Positions 56,141 through 64,000 of a DNA stretch of 64,000 nt are shown here, one piece after another. Source of the stretch: Stakelama sediminis (GTDB lineage: Bacteria; Pseudomonadota; Alphaproteobacteria; Sphingomonadales; Sphingomonadaceae); NCBI RefSeq assembly GCF_014199335.1, contig NZ_JACIJI010000001.1:620001-684000 (forward strand), written 5' to 3'. The notes beneath the pieces were generated by a model. That model ran no database searches and was not told the DNA's origin. It saw only the letters and a list, made by a program, of their open reading frames with translations. Both the position numbers and the translations under genes were made by a program. The first letter of the stretch is position 1. Every line of letters starts with the position of its first letter.

Positions 56141-56481
56141 AGGCCACTATCTGGCATAATCCGCGCTGTTCGAAATCGCGCGAAACGCTGAAACTGGTGC
56201 AGGATACGCCCGGTATCGCGGTCGAGATCATCGAATATCTGAAGACGCCGCCCAGCCGGGAAACGCTGGCAAAACTGTATCAGCGCGCCGGTATGACCCC
56301 GCGCGAAGGATTGCGTTCGAAGGAGAAACAGGCGGTCGAACTTGGGCTGAAGGACGCCGACGATGCCAAAATACTCGACGCGATGGCCGAGCATCCGATC
56401 CTGATCGAACGGCCGCTGGTCGAAACCGAAAAGGGCGTGCGGCTGGGCCGTCCGCCCGAAAAAATACGCGAAATCCTGTAG
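56137..56481 (+). CDS. arsC: ArsC-family (glutaredoxin-type) reductase
   Basis: 114 residues, the size of plasmid-type ArsC/YfgD. The thioredoxin-like fold has the catalytic Cys11 in NPRCSKSRETL, followed by LREGLRSKE and RPLVETEKGVRLGRPPEK with the arsenate-binding Arg positions. It may reduce arsenate with glutathione and glutaredoxin, or be an Spx/YfgD-like reductase. No ars operon, arsR or pump is near, so a housekeeping role is likely. The ATG overlaps the previous stop (ATGA). Confidence 0.85.
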   Translation: MKATIWHNPRCSKSRETLKLVQDTPGIAVEIIEYLKTPPSRETLAKLYQRAGMTPREGLRSKEKQAVELGLKDADDAKILDAMAEHPILIERPLVETEKGVRLGRPPEKIREIL

Positions 56482-56489
56482 CGCGCGGC

Positions 56490-57968
56490 GTGTCCGACTC
56501 GTCATTGCTCACGCCCGGCCGGAATTGCTGGCGGATCGAACGCGCCGATGCCGCCAGCGTCATCGTCGATGCGGAAGACTATTTTCGCCTCGCGCGCGCG
56601 GCGATGCGAACGGCAAAGCATCAGATTCTGCTGATCGGCTGGGACTTCGACGCGCGGATAAAGCTGGTCGATGACGATACGGATGACGCCCCGACACACA
56701 TAGGCAACTATATCGACTGGCTGGTGCGCCGCACGCCGGAATTACAGATCTATCTGCTGCGCTGGGATATGGGGGCGCTGAAAGCGCTGTTTCGGGGCCG
56801 CAATCTTGTCACGCTGCTGCGCTGGTGGCGGCACCGGCGCATTCACCTGAAGCTCGACCGTTTTCACCCGGCGGGTGCATCGCATCATCAAAAGATCGTC
56901 GTTATCGACGACTGCATCGCTTTTTGCGGCGGCATCGACATGACCGTCGACCGCTGGGACACGCGCGGGCATCTGGATGACGATCCGCGCCGGACGGAGC
57001 CGAACGGTGCGCCTTATGCCCCCTGGCACGATGCCACCACCGCGCTGAGCGGGCCGGTCGCCGCCGCCCTGGGCGAATTGTGTCGCGACCGGTGGCACCG
57101 TGCCGGGGGTCGGCACATCGCTGCCCCGCCGGAAACCGCAGCGTGCTGGCCCGACGGCCTCGACCGGCAGTTTACCGATTGCTCGATTGCGATTTCACGC
57201 ACCTATCCGGCAATGACCGACCAGCCGCCGGTGCATGAGATCGAGCAGCTCTATCTCGACGCGATCGAACGTGCCGAACGCTGGATCTATGCCGAAAGCC
57301 AGTATTTCGCCTCGCGCCGCATTGCCGAAGCGATTGCCCGGCGATTGCAGGAAGAAAACGGCCCGGAAATCGTCATCCTCAATCCTGTGGTCGCCGATGG
57401 CTGGCTGGAACAGGAAGCGATGGATTCAGCGCGCGCGCAATTGTTGAAGACATTGCAAAAGCTCGACACGCATAACCGCCTGCGCGTCTATCACGCCGAA
57501 ACCGCGGGCGGCACGCCGATTTATATTCATGCGAAAGTCACCATTATCGACGGCAGGGTACTGCGCGTGGGATCGTCGAATTTCAACAACCGTTCGATGC
57601 GCCTCGATACCGAATGCGATGTAACGATCGACGCCGAGCATCCCGGCAACGGCCCTTGCGCCAACCGAATCGAAGCCATCGCCCATGATCTGATCGCCGA
57701 GCATCTGGGGTGTGAAGCCGCACTGGTAGCCGAGCGATTCGCGGCGACCGGTTCGCTGATCCGCACCATCGAATCGCTGCGCTCTACGGGACGGCGGATG
57801 CGCCCCTATCGCTTTCCGGAGCTGAACGAAGCGGAGCAATGGCTGGCCGACAACGAGGTGCTGGACCCCGAAAATCCGCAGGACATGTTCGAACCGATGC
57901 ACAATCCCGGCCTGCTGCATCGCCTTCGTGTTCGGTTGCGCCTAGCATCGCGCAAGACACGCCGCTAA
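56490..57968 (+). CDS. phospholipase D-family protein
   Basis: 492 residues from a GTG. Two HKD motifs are intact: His133-x-Lys135-x4-Asp140 ([10 protein letters not shown]) and His347-x-Lys349-x4-Asp354 ([10 protein letters not shown]), with [11 protein letters not shown] after the second. No signal peptide or membrane helix is seen. It is probably a cytosolic or membrane-associated phosphatidyltransferase or phosphodiesterase; cardiolipin synthase would normally carry N-terminal helices, which are absent. It starts eight bases after the arsC-like gene. Confidence 0.9.
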   Translation: MSDSSLLTPGRNCWRIERADAASVIVDAEDYFRLARAAMRTAKHQILLIGWDFDARIKLVDDDTDDAPTHIGNYIDWLVRRTPELQIYLLRWDMGALKALFRGRNLVTLLRWWRHRRIHLKLDRFHPAGASHHQKIVVIDDCIAFCGGIDMTVDRWDTRGHLDDDPRRTEPNGAPYAPWHDATTALSGPVAAALGELCRDRWHRAGGRHIAAPPETAACWPDGLDRQFTDCSIAISRTYPAMTDQPPVHEIEQLYLDAIERAERWIYAESQYFASRRIAEAIARRLQEENGPEIVILNPVVADGWLEQEAMDSARAQLLKTLQKLDTHNRLRVYHAETAGGTPIYIHAKVTIIDGRVLRVGSSNFNNRSMRLDTECDVTIDAEHPGNGPCANRIEAIAHDLIAEHLGCEAALVAERFAATGSLIRTIESLRSTGRRMRPYRFPELNEAEQWLADNEVLDPENPQDMFEPMHNPGLLHRLRVRLRLASRKTRR

Positions 57969-57978
57969 AGGCCGTGCC

Positions 57979-60204
57979 ATGAGTGAGATCACCCCGCAGA
58001 TCGTCGCCGAACACGGCCTGAGCCCCGAGGAATATGAGCGCGTCCTCGCCAGCATGGGGCGCGAACCCAATCTGACCGAACTCGGCATCTTTTCGGTCAT
58101 GTGGTCGGAACATTGTTCCTATAAATCCAGCCGTATCCACCTGAAGAAGCTGCCGACCACCGGCCCGCAGGTGATTTGCGGCCCCGGCGAGAATGCGGGC
58201 GTGGTCGATATCGGCGACGGACAGGCCGCGATCTTCAAGATGGAGTCGCACAACCACCCGTCCTACATCGAACCCTATCAGGGCGCGGCGACGGGCGTCG
58301 GCGGCATCCTGCGCGACGTGTTCACCATGGGCGCGCGCCCGGTCGCGAACATGAACGCACTGCGCTTCGGACGGCCCGACCATCCGAAGATGCGCCACCT
58401 GATTTCCGGCGTGGTGCACGGCATCGGCGGGTACGGCAATTGCGTCGGCGTGCCGACCGTGGGCGGCGAGACCAATTTCCACGCCGCCTATGACGGCAAT
58501 ATCCTGGTCAATGCGATGACCGTCGGCGTGGCGGAAACCGCGAAGATATTCTATTCCGCCGCGTCGGGCATCGGCAATCCGATCGTCTATGTCGGTTCCA
58601 AGACGGGCCGCGACGGCATTCACGGCGCGACCATGGCCAGCGCCGATTTCGACGAGGATTCGGAAGAAAAACGTCCCACCGTTCAGGTCGGCGACCCGTT
58701 CACCGAAAAACTGCTGATCGAGGCGTGTCTGGAATTGATGGCGTCCGACGCGATCGTTGCGATTCAGGATATGGGTGCCGCCGGTCTCACCTCCTCTTCG
58801 GTCGAGATGGCGTCGAAGGGCGGTGTCGGCATCGAACTCGTCATGGATGACGTTCCCCAGCGCGAAGAGGGCATGACGCCCTATGAAATGATGCTCTCCG
58901 AATCGCAGGAGCGCATGCTGATGGTGCTGAAGCCCGGCCGGGAGGCGGAGGCAGAGGCGATTTTCCGCAAATGGGAACTGGATTTCGCCGTTATCGGCCG
59001 TGTCACCGATACCGGGCGGATGGTCCTGAAATGGCAGGGCGATACGGTGTGCGATATTCCGCTCGGCCCGCTGGCGGACGAAGCGCCCAGCTATGACCGG
59101 CCGTTCACCCGCACCACCCCGCCCGAAATGCCCGGCGACATTCCCGAATCGAGCGACATCGGGGCCGACCTGCTGAAGCTGATGGGATCGCCCGACCTGG
59201 CCAGCCGCCGCTGGATCTGGGAGCAGTATGACCACATGGTCGGCGCCGACACGGTGCAGCGCCCCGGCGGCGATGCGGCGGTGGTGCGCGTCCACGGCAC
59301 CGACAAGGCGCTGGCGATCACCACCGACTGTACCCCGCGCTATTGCCATGCCGATCCGCATGAGGGCGGCAAGCAGGCGATTGCCGAGGCGTTCCGCAAC
59401 CTCTCCGCGGTCGGTGCTAAGCCGCTGGCCACCACCGACTGCATGAATTTCGGCAACCCGCAACGCCCGGAAATCATGGGCCAGTTCGTCGGCTGTATCG
59501 AAGGGATGGCGGAGGCCTGCGAAGCGCTCGACATGCCGATCGTGTCAGGCAATGTCAGCCTGTATAACGAAACGAAGAATGACGACGGCAGCGGTTCGGC
59601 GATCCTGCCGACCCCGGCAATCGGCGCGATCGGGCTGATGCAGGACTGGCGCAAGAGCTGCACCATCGGCTTCAAGCAGACGGGCGACGCGATACTGGTG
59701 ATCGGCGACCGGGTCGGCCATCTCGGCCAGTCGCTGTGGCTGCGCGAAGTGCATGGGCGCGAGGAAGGACCGCCGCCGCCCGTCGATCTGCGCGCCGAAC
59801 GCAAGGCGGGCGATTTCGTTCGCAAGGCAATCGAAAACGGCTGCGTCACTGCCTGCCATGACGTGGCGGATGGCGGCATCGCGGTCGCGGTTGCCGAAAT
59901 GGCGCTGGCATCGGGTATCGGCGCGCTGCTTAACGAGCCGCAGCCCTTCGGCGTCGCCGGTTCCTATTTCGGCGAGGATCAGGGGCTGTATGTCGTCACC
60001 CTGCGCGACGACGCGCTGCCGGGCTTCATGGCGGCGGCGGATGCGGCGGATGTCGTGGTCGACCTGCTGGGCCGGACGATCCGCGACCGCATCGTGTTCG
60101 AACTGGAAGACAGCGACGCGGTGATCCCGCTCGACGAACTACGCAGCGTGCATGAAGGCTTTTTCGCAGAGCTGATGGGCGGCAGCGACGGCGTCCTCGC
60201 CTGA
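57979..60204 (+). CDS. purL: phosphoribosylformylglycinamidine synthase subunit PurL
   Basis: 741 residues, the size of the small PurL that works with separate PurQ and PurS. It makes FGAM in purine synthesis. [34 protein letters not shown] and the second-half [11 protein letters not shown] and FGNPQRPE blocks form the duplicated AIR-synthetase fold. purQ and purS are not adjacent. It follows the phospholipase gene after ten bases. Confidence 0.97.
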   Translation: MSEITPQIVAEHGLSPEEYERVLASMGREPNLTELGIFSVMWSEHCSYKSSRIHLKKLPTTGPQVICGPGENAGVVDIGDGQAAIFKMESHNHPSYIEPYQGAATGVGGILRDVFTMGARPVANMNALRFGRPDHPKMRHLISGVVHGIGGYGNCVGVPTVGGETNFHAAYDGNILVNAMTVGVAETAKIFYSAASGIGNPIVYVGSKTGRDGIHGATMASADFDEDSEEKRPTVQVGDPFTEKLLIEACLELMASDAIVAIQDMGAAGLTSSSVEMASKGGVGIELVMDDVPQREEGMTPYEMMLSESQERMLMVLKPGREAEAEAIFRKWELDFAVIGRVTDTGRMVLKWQGDTVCDIPLGPLADEAPSYDRPFTRTTPPEMPGDIPESSDIGADLLKLMGSPDLASRRWIWEQYDHMVGADTVQRPGGDAAVVRVHGTDKALAITTDCTPRYCHADPHEGGKQAIAEAFRNLSAVGAKPLATTDCMNFGNPQRPEIMGQFVGCIEGMAEACEALDMPIVSGNVSLYNETKNDDGSGSAILPTPAIGAIGLMQDWRKSCTIGFKQTGDAILVIGDRVGHLGQSLWLREVHGREEGPPPPVDLRAERKAGDFVRKAIENGCVTACHDVADGGIAVAVAEMALASGIGALLNEPQPFGVAGSYFGEDQGLYVVTLRDDALPGFMAAADAADVVVDLLGRTIRDRIVFELEDSDAVIPLDELRSVHEGFFAELMGGSDGVLA

Positions 60205-60220
60205 CCGGACGAATCGCGTC

Positions 60221-60240
60221 GGTTTGACCCGGCTCAAACC
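60221..60240 (+). promoter_or_regulatory. FNR/CRP-type dyad upstream of the monooxygenase-globin pair
   Basis: GGTTTGACCCGGCTCAAACC contains TTGA-N6-TCAA (60224-60237) with 7-bp arms, close to the FNR/FixK TTGAT-N4-ATCAA consensus. It is 69-88 bases before the monooxygenase ATG, so it could sit near -41.5 of a transcript starting around 60272. The regulator is inferred. Confidence 0.55.
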
Positions 60241-60308
60241 GCGCTGGTCAACATCGTGTCACAGCATCCTGCATCGGGGCGTTCGCTCCGGGTGCGGGAG
60301 ATGCGACG

Positions 60309-61523
60309 ATGCACGATGTCCTGATCGTAGGGGGTGGACCGGCAGGGTTGGCCTTTGCCCGATCGCTAGCCGGAACCGGGCTGGACATTGCGATTATCGA
60401 GCGCCAGTCCCACGCAGCGCTGGCCGACCCCGCCCCGGACGGGCGGGAAATTGCGCTGACGCACCGGTCGGTTGCGACGCTGAAGCAACTTGGTGCCTGG
60501 TCGCTGATCGCGCCGGAAGAGGTTGCGCCCCTGCGCGAGGCGAAGGTTTATAATGGGCGGTCGCGCTTTGCCCTGTCGTTCGATCCGAAGGGCGGTAGCG
60601 AAGCCGAACTGGGCTATCTGGTGCCCAACCACTATATCCGCCGCGCGCTGTTCACAGCGGTGGAAGAACAGCCGAAACTGCATTTCTATACCGAAACAGC
60701 AATGCGTTCCGTCCGAACCGGCCGCGATCACGCACAGGTGATGCTGACCGATGGGCGAACGTTGCGGGCACGCCTGCTGGTCGCCGCCGATTCACGCTTT
60801 TCCGCCGTACGAGATCAGCTTGGTATCGCGGCGGAGATCAATCGGCTGGGCAAATCGATGCTGGTGTGCCGGGTCGAACACCCGCTCGATCATCACGGCA
60901 TCGCGACCGAATGGTTCGGCTATGACCAGACCATCGCCATGCTGCCGCTCAACGGCCGGATGTCTTCTGCCGTACTGACGCTGCCGACGGCACAGATCGA
61001 ACGACTGATGGCCGCGGATAGCGGAACGCTGAGCGAAGAACTGACGCAGCGATTCGAAGGACGGCTGGGCGCGATGCGCGTCGTCGGGGAACCCCATGCT
61101 TATCCGCTGGCAACCACCTGGTCGCACCATTTCGCGGCGGAGCGGGCCGCGCTGATCGGCGATGCAGCGGTGGGAATGCACCCCGTGACCGCACATGGAT
61201 TCAATCTGGGCCTGCAAAGTCAGGCGGTACTCGCCGGTCTGATTGTACGCGCAGCGGCGCATGGCCGCGACATTGCCGCACCCATGCTGCTGCGCCGCTA
61301 TGAAATGCGGCACCGGCTGGCGAGCCGTCCGCTCTATACCGCCACCAACATGCTGGTCGGTCTCTATACCGATCACCACCCTGCCGCGCGACTGGTGCGC
61401 CGCCGGGTATTGCGCGCGGGCGCGCACCTGCCCTTCGTTCGCAACACCGTCAGCCGCATGTTGATGCAACCGGGGCGCGCGCCACGCCTGTCCCGCCCCA
61501 ATCCCGGAAGAGAATTGTCATGA
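60309..61523 (+). CDS. UbiH/UbiM-family FAD-dependent monooxygenase
   Basis: 404 residues. The N-terminal VGGGPAGLAFARSLA (about 7-21) binds FAD, and GDAAVGMHPVTAHGFNLGLQ is the second FAD motif of the UbiH/COQ6 group, with ALTHRSVATLKQLG near 48. It probably hydroxylates a ubiquinone precursor at the membrane with molecular oxygen. UbiM-type members can do several positions. The ATG follows GGGAG. The stop overlaps the globin ATG (ATGA), so translation is coupled. No other ubi gene is near. Confidence 0.88.
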   Translation: MHDVLIVGGGPAGLAFARSLAGTGLDIAIIERQSHAALADPAPDGREIALTHRSVATLKQLGAWSLIAPEEVAPLREAKVYNGRSRFALSFDPKGGSEAELGYLVPNHYIRRALFTAVEEQPKLHFYTETAMRSVRTGRDHAQVMLTDGRTLRARLLVAADSRFSAVRDQLGIAAEINRLGKSMLVCRVEHPLDHHGIATEWFGYDQTIAMLPLNGRMSSAVLTLPTAQIERLMAADSGTLSEELTQRFEGRLGAMRVVGEPHAYPLATTWSHHFAAERAALIGDAAVGMHPVTAHGFNLGLQSQAVLAGLIVRAAAHGRDIAAPMLLRRYEMRHRLASRPLYTATNMLVGLYTDHHPAARLVRRRVLRAGAHLPFVRNTVSRMLMQPGRAPRLSRPNPGRELS

Positions 61524-61930
61524 GCACCGCTTTTGCCGAAATTCCCGCCCTGTCCATGTACGACCGGATCGGTGGTGAAGAAGGTGTGCGAACGCTGGTC
61601 GAGCGATTTTACGACCTGATGGCGCTCGATCCCGCCTATACCGCATTGCGGGCCATTCACGCCCCCGACCTGTTCCCCACGCGGGTCGCGCTGACGCGCT
61701 TTCTATGCGGCTGGCTGGGCGGCCCGCGCGACTGGTTCGATCAGCGACAGGGCACCTGCATCATGTCGATGCATCGCGCGATGCAGTTTGATGCGCCGCT
61801 GGCCGCCCAATGGGTCGATGCAATGCGCCGCGCGATGATCGATACCCGCGTCGACCGCGATCTGGCGCGACAGATGCTTGGCGCGTTCATCCGCATGTCC
61901 GGCGCGATGATCAACCGCGAGGAACGCTAG
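61520..61930 (+). CDS. group II truncated haemoglobin
   Basis: 136 residues. LSMYDRIGGEEGVRTLVERFYDLM is the AB region with Tyr31 at B10. The proximal His85 lies in SMHRAMQF, and Trp98 fits G8 of group II. It binds oxygen or NO at haem. Cotranscription with a flavin monooxygenase that consumes oxygen, plus an FNR-like box upstream, suggests a role in oxygen supply or NO detoxification near ubiquinone synthesis; this is inference. Confidence 0.92.
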   Translation: MSTAFAEIPALSMYDRIGGEEGVRTLVERFYDLMALDPAYTALRAIHAPDLFPTRVALTRFLCGWLGGPRDWFDQRQGTCIMSMHRAMQFDAPLAAQWVDAMRRAMIDTRVDRDLARQMLGAFIRMSGAMINREER

Positions 61931-61974
61931 GACGGATCGGAGACGTGTCGGCGGCGCTATGCTAGCCTGCGCGC

Positions 61975-62649
61975 ATGCAACCCCATCCCACCCTGCCCTG
62001 GCGCCCCTATCCCGCAATGACCGACGCCGAACGGCTGACGGCGGCCGAACGCTTTTACGAAACCATGGCGACGCGGCGGACGTGCCGGGCATTTGCCGAT
62101 ACGCCGGTGCCGCGCGCGATCATCGAAACGGCAATCCGCACCGCCGGGACCGCGCCCAGCGGTGCCAATCATCAGCCCTGGTATTTCGCGGTGGTCGCCT
62201 CTGCCGATAAAAAGCGGGCGATCCGCGAAGGAGCGGAAGCCGAAGAACGCGCCTTTTACGAAGGCAAGGCGGGGCAGGAATGGCTGGAGTCGCTCGCACC
62301 GCTCGGCACCGATGCGGACAAGGGATATCTGGAAATCGCACCCTGGCTGATCGTCATTTTCGAGCAGCGCCGCGGTGGTCCCGAACCGGGTGACGACCGA
62401 CAGAATTATTATGTTACCGAAAGCGTCGGGCTGGCGACCGGCTTGCTGCTCGCTTCCCTGCATCAGGCCGGGCTGGCGACACTCACCCATACGCCCAACC
62501 CGATGAAGTTCCTCAATACGCTGTGCGAACGTCCGGCGACAGAAAAGCCCGTGATGATCGTGGTGGCGGGTCATCCTGCAACCGATGCAACCATCCCCGT
62601 GCACGCCACGCTGCGCAAACCGCTCGACGCGATCACAAGCTGGCTGTAG
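61975..62649 (+). CDS. nitroreductase family protein
   Basis: 224 residues. The flavin (FMN) nitroreductase fold is indicated by ATRRTCRAFADTPV at the N-terminus, GTAPSGANHQPWYF and the C-terminal PNPMKFLNTLC and VAGHPATDA. It probably reduces quinones, nitroaromatics or related acceptors with NAD(P)H. A second ATG at 62017 is an alternative start. It is 45 bases after the globin gene and may share its operon. Confidence 0.88.
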   Translation: MQPHPTLPWRPYPAMTDAERLTAAERFYETMATRRTCRAFADTPVPRAIIETAIRTAGTAPSGANHQPWYFAVVASADKKRAIREGAEAEERAFYEGKAGQEWLESLAPLGTDADKGYLEIAPWLIVIFEQRRGGPEPGDDRQNYYVTESVGLATGLLLASLHQAGLATLTHTPNPMKFLNTLCERPATEKPVMIVVAGHPATDATIPVHATLRKPLDAITSWL

Positions 62650-62701
62650 CACCGCCGCAATAGATCGACGCATCGGCGATCGTCGGTTTGGGGGAACGGG
62701 C

Positions 62702-63976
62702 ATGGCAACCCTGCCAGAGCGAATCGGAACGCTGGACACCATTCGCGGAGTCGCGGTGCTGGGCATCCTGTTGCTCAACATCGTCGCCTTTGCGATGCCG
62801 CAGACCGCCTATATGAACCCGCGCGCCTATGGCGGCTGGCATGGCGCCGACCTTGCTGCTTATCTGATCAACTTCGTGCTGTTCGACGGCAAGATGCGGG
62901 GATTATTCTCCTTTCTGTTCGGCGCATCGATGCTGATGGTCATCGAACGTGCCGAACTGAGCGGCCAGTCGCCCGCGCGCGTGCATTTTTCGCGCATGAT
63001 CTGGTTGCTGATATTCGGCCTGATCCACCTGTGGCTGATCTGGTGGGGCGATATTCTGACGCTCTATGCGATGGTCGGCATGATCGCCTGGGCATTTCGC
63101 AACAAGGACGCGCACAGCCTGATCGGCCACGGCATTCTGCTGCTCTGTTTCCAATGGCTGCTGATGATTCTGATGCCGATCGGAATGCATGCCACCGAAC
63201 TGGCCGCCGCGCGACCGGACGCGACCGCCGATGCGCGTCACGGGCTGGAACAGTTGCAGCAGGGGTTCGGCGTGCCGTCGGCGCAATGGATTGCCGGGCA
63301 ACTGGCGCTGATGCGTGGCGGCTATTGGGGCATTCTGAGCGACCGGCTGGCCAACAATATCACCACGCCGCTCAACAGCCTGTTGTTCGTCGGCGCGGAA
63401 ACGCTTGCCTATATGCTGTTCGGCATGGCGGCCCTGAAAAGCGGCTTCCTGACCGGCGCATGGGAACGACGGCGCTACTGGCGCTGGGTGGCGGTCGGCT
63501 TCGGGATCGGAGTCCCGGTCTATGCTGCGCTGGGCGCATGGATGGTCGCGCAGCAGTTCAGCATGATGTCGGTGGCCATTGCGGTGATGGCGGCCAGCGT
63601 TCCCGTCCGCTCCGTGATGATCGTCGGCTGGGCGGCGCTCATCATACTTGCCCTGCGCCCCGGTGGTGCCCTGACGCAGCGGCTCGCGGCTGCCGGGCGG
63701 ATGGCGTTCAGCAATTATCTCGGTACCAGCCTGATCTGCACGACATTGTTTTACGGCTATGGCTTCGGCTGGTTCGGCTATTGGTCGCGCGCGCAGATTT
63801 ACGGGGTGGTGCTGGCGGTCTGGGTGCTGATCCTGCTGTGGTCGAAACCCTGGCTGGAACATTTTCGCTACGGCCCGCTCGAATGGCTGTGGCGCAGCCT
63901 TGCCCGACGGCAATGGCAACCGATGCGCGGCGGAGCCCTGTCAGCCACTCAAAAAGTTGCGACTGACACGCAATAA
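62702..63976 (+). CDS. DUF418 family membrane protein
   Basis: 424 residues with about ten to eleven helices. The start LDTIRGVAVLGILLLNIVAF and FDGKMRGLFSFLFGASMLM are the DUF418 N-terminal signature, and the C-terminal RMAFSNYLGTSLICTTLFYGYG-type block is the DUF418 domain. Function unknown, although members may be transporters or acyltransferase-like. GGGGGAACGGGC precedes the ATG; an upstream frame to 62585 overlaps the nitroreductase gene and is rejected. Confidence 0.88.
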   Translation: MATLPERIGTLDTIRGVAVLGILLLNIVAFAMPQTAYMNPRAYGGWHGADLAAYLINFVLFDGKMRGLFSFLFGASMLMVIERAELSGQSPARVHFSRMIWLLIFGLIHLWLIWWGDILTLYAMVGMIAWAFRNKDAHSLIGHGILLLCFQWLLMILMPIGMHATELAAARPDATADARHGLEQLQQGFGVPSAQWIAGQLALMRGGYWGILSDRLANNITTPLNSLLFVGAETLAYMLFGMAALKSGFLTGAWERRRYWRWVAVGFGIGVPVYAALGAWMVAQQFSMMSVAIAVMAASVPVRSVMIVGWAALIILALRPGGALTQRLAAAGRMAFSNYLGTSLICTTLFYGYGFGWFGYWSRAQIYGVVLAVWVLILLWSKPWLEHFRYGPLEWLWRSLARRQWQPMRGGALSATQKVATDTQ

Positions 63977-63981
63977 CTATT

Positions 63982-64000
63982 GCAAACGGTTCTCATTATC
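63982..64000 (+). promoter_or_regulatory. Fur-like box at the right edge
   Basis: GCAAACGGTTCTCATTATC matches 13 of 19 positions of GATAATGATAATCATTATC. The TGCAAAC-G-GTTCTCA core is near the 7-1-7 Fur pattern seen before TonB-receptor genes in sphingomonads. It suggests an iron-regulated gene just beyond the window. Confidence 0.5.

Overview
This 64 kb window is an ordinary-looking stretch of a high-G+C alphaproteobacterial chromosome, most likely from the order Sphingomonadales (Sphingomonas-like). The reasons are a coxB-coxA-ctaB-ctaG-ctaE-DUF983-SURF1-thrC gene string, a divergent pyrE-pdxJ-acpS-lepB string, the HNH protein beginning with three HPD tripeptides, a ThiS-ThiG fusion, a consensus sigma-EcfG promoter and GTCAT-headed intergenic hairpin repeats. 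I see no rRNA, tRNA, CRISPR array, prophage or insertion sequence. About 68 protein genes are densely packed, often with 4-base start/stop overlaps, and no gene-free stretch exceeds 300 bases.

Layout. 1-2.3 kb: HIG1-type protein (partial), gluQ, a stand-alone HNH protein, then a small compositionally atypical patch. 2.3-12.5 kb: PBP1A-type transpeptidase, threonine aldolase, EamA exporter, SDR protein, secreted M28 peptidase, pepN, LysR regulator. 12.5-18.7 kb: Tat-exported PhoD phosphatase, M49-like lipoprotein peptidase, and a three-gene operon of a flippase-like membrane protein, a DUF2141 protein and a GT4 glycosyltransferase. 18.9-23.4 kb (minus): pyrE-pdxJ-acpS-lepB-AI-2E-maiA. 23.6-32.4 kb (plus): the aa3-type cytochrome c oxidase operon with its assembly factors, running on into thrC and a methyltransferase. 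32.4-42.2 kb: envelope, glutathione and genome-maintenance genes (PBP activator lipoprotein, rsmI, yraN, gshB, DedA, xerC, soxR with a divergent glyoxalase, P-loop ATPase, fsa, priA).

42.2-49.9 kb: membrane-anchored trypsin-like protease, secreted esterase, small lipoprotein, tgt, a TPP-dependent enzyme, a tail-anchored unknown and csbD. 49.9-54.3 kb: thiS-thiG fusion, aroQ, accB, accC, secreted and TM2 proteins. 54.4-64 kb: MFS transporter, bitopic unknown, ArsC-like reductase, phospholipase D, purL, a UbiH-family monooxygenase coupled to a truncated globin, nitroreductase, DUF418 protein, and a Fur-like box at the right edge.

The most interesting observations are regulatory and architectural. 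They are a near-perfect SoxR box between soxR and a glyoxalase; a GGAAC-N16-CGTT stress promoter on csbD; an FNR-like dyad before the monooxygenase-globin pair; tandem 9-mers before the flippase/GT4 operon; a 32-bp perfect inverted repeat after pdxJ; and unusual proteins (protease with coiled coil and two membrane helices, HExxH-type M49 peptidase, internal-GlyGly ThiS-ThiG). I did not find an unmistakably new defence or mobile system.
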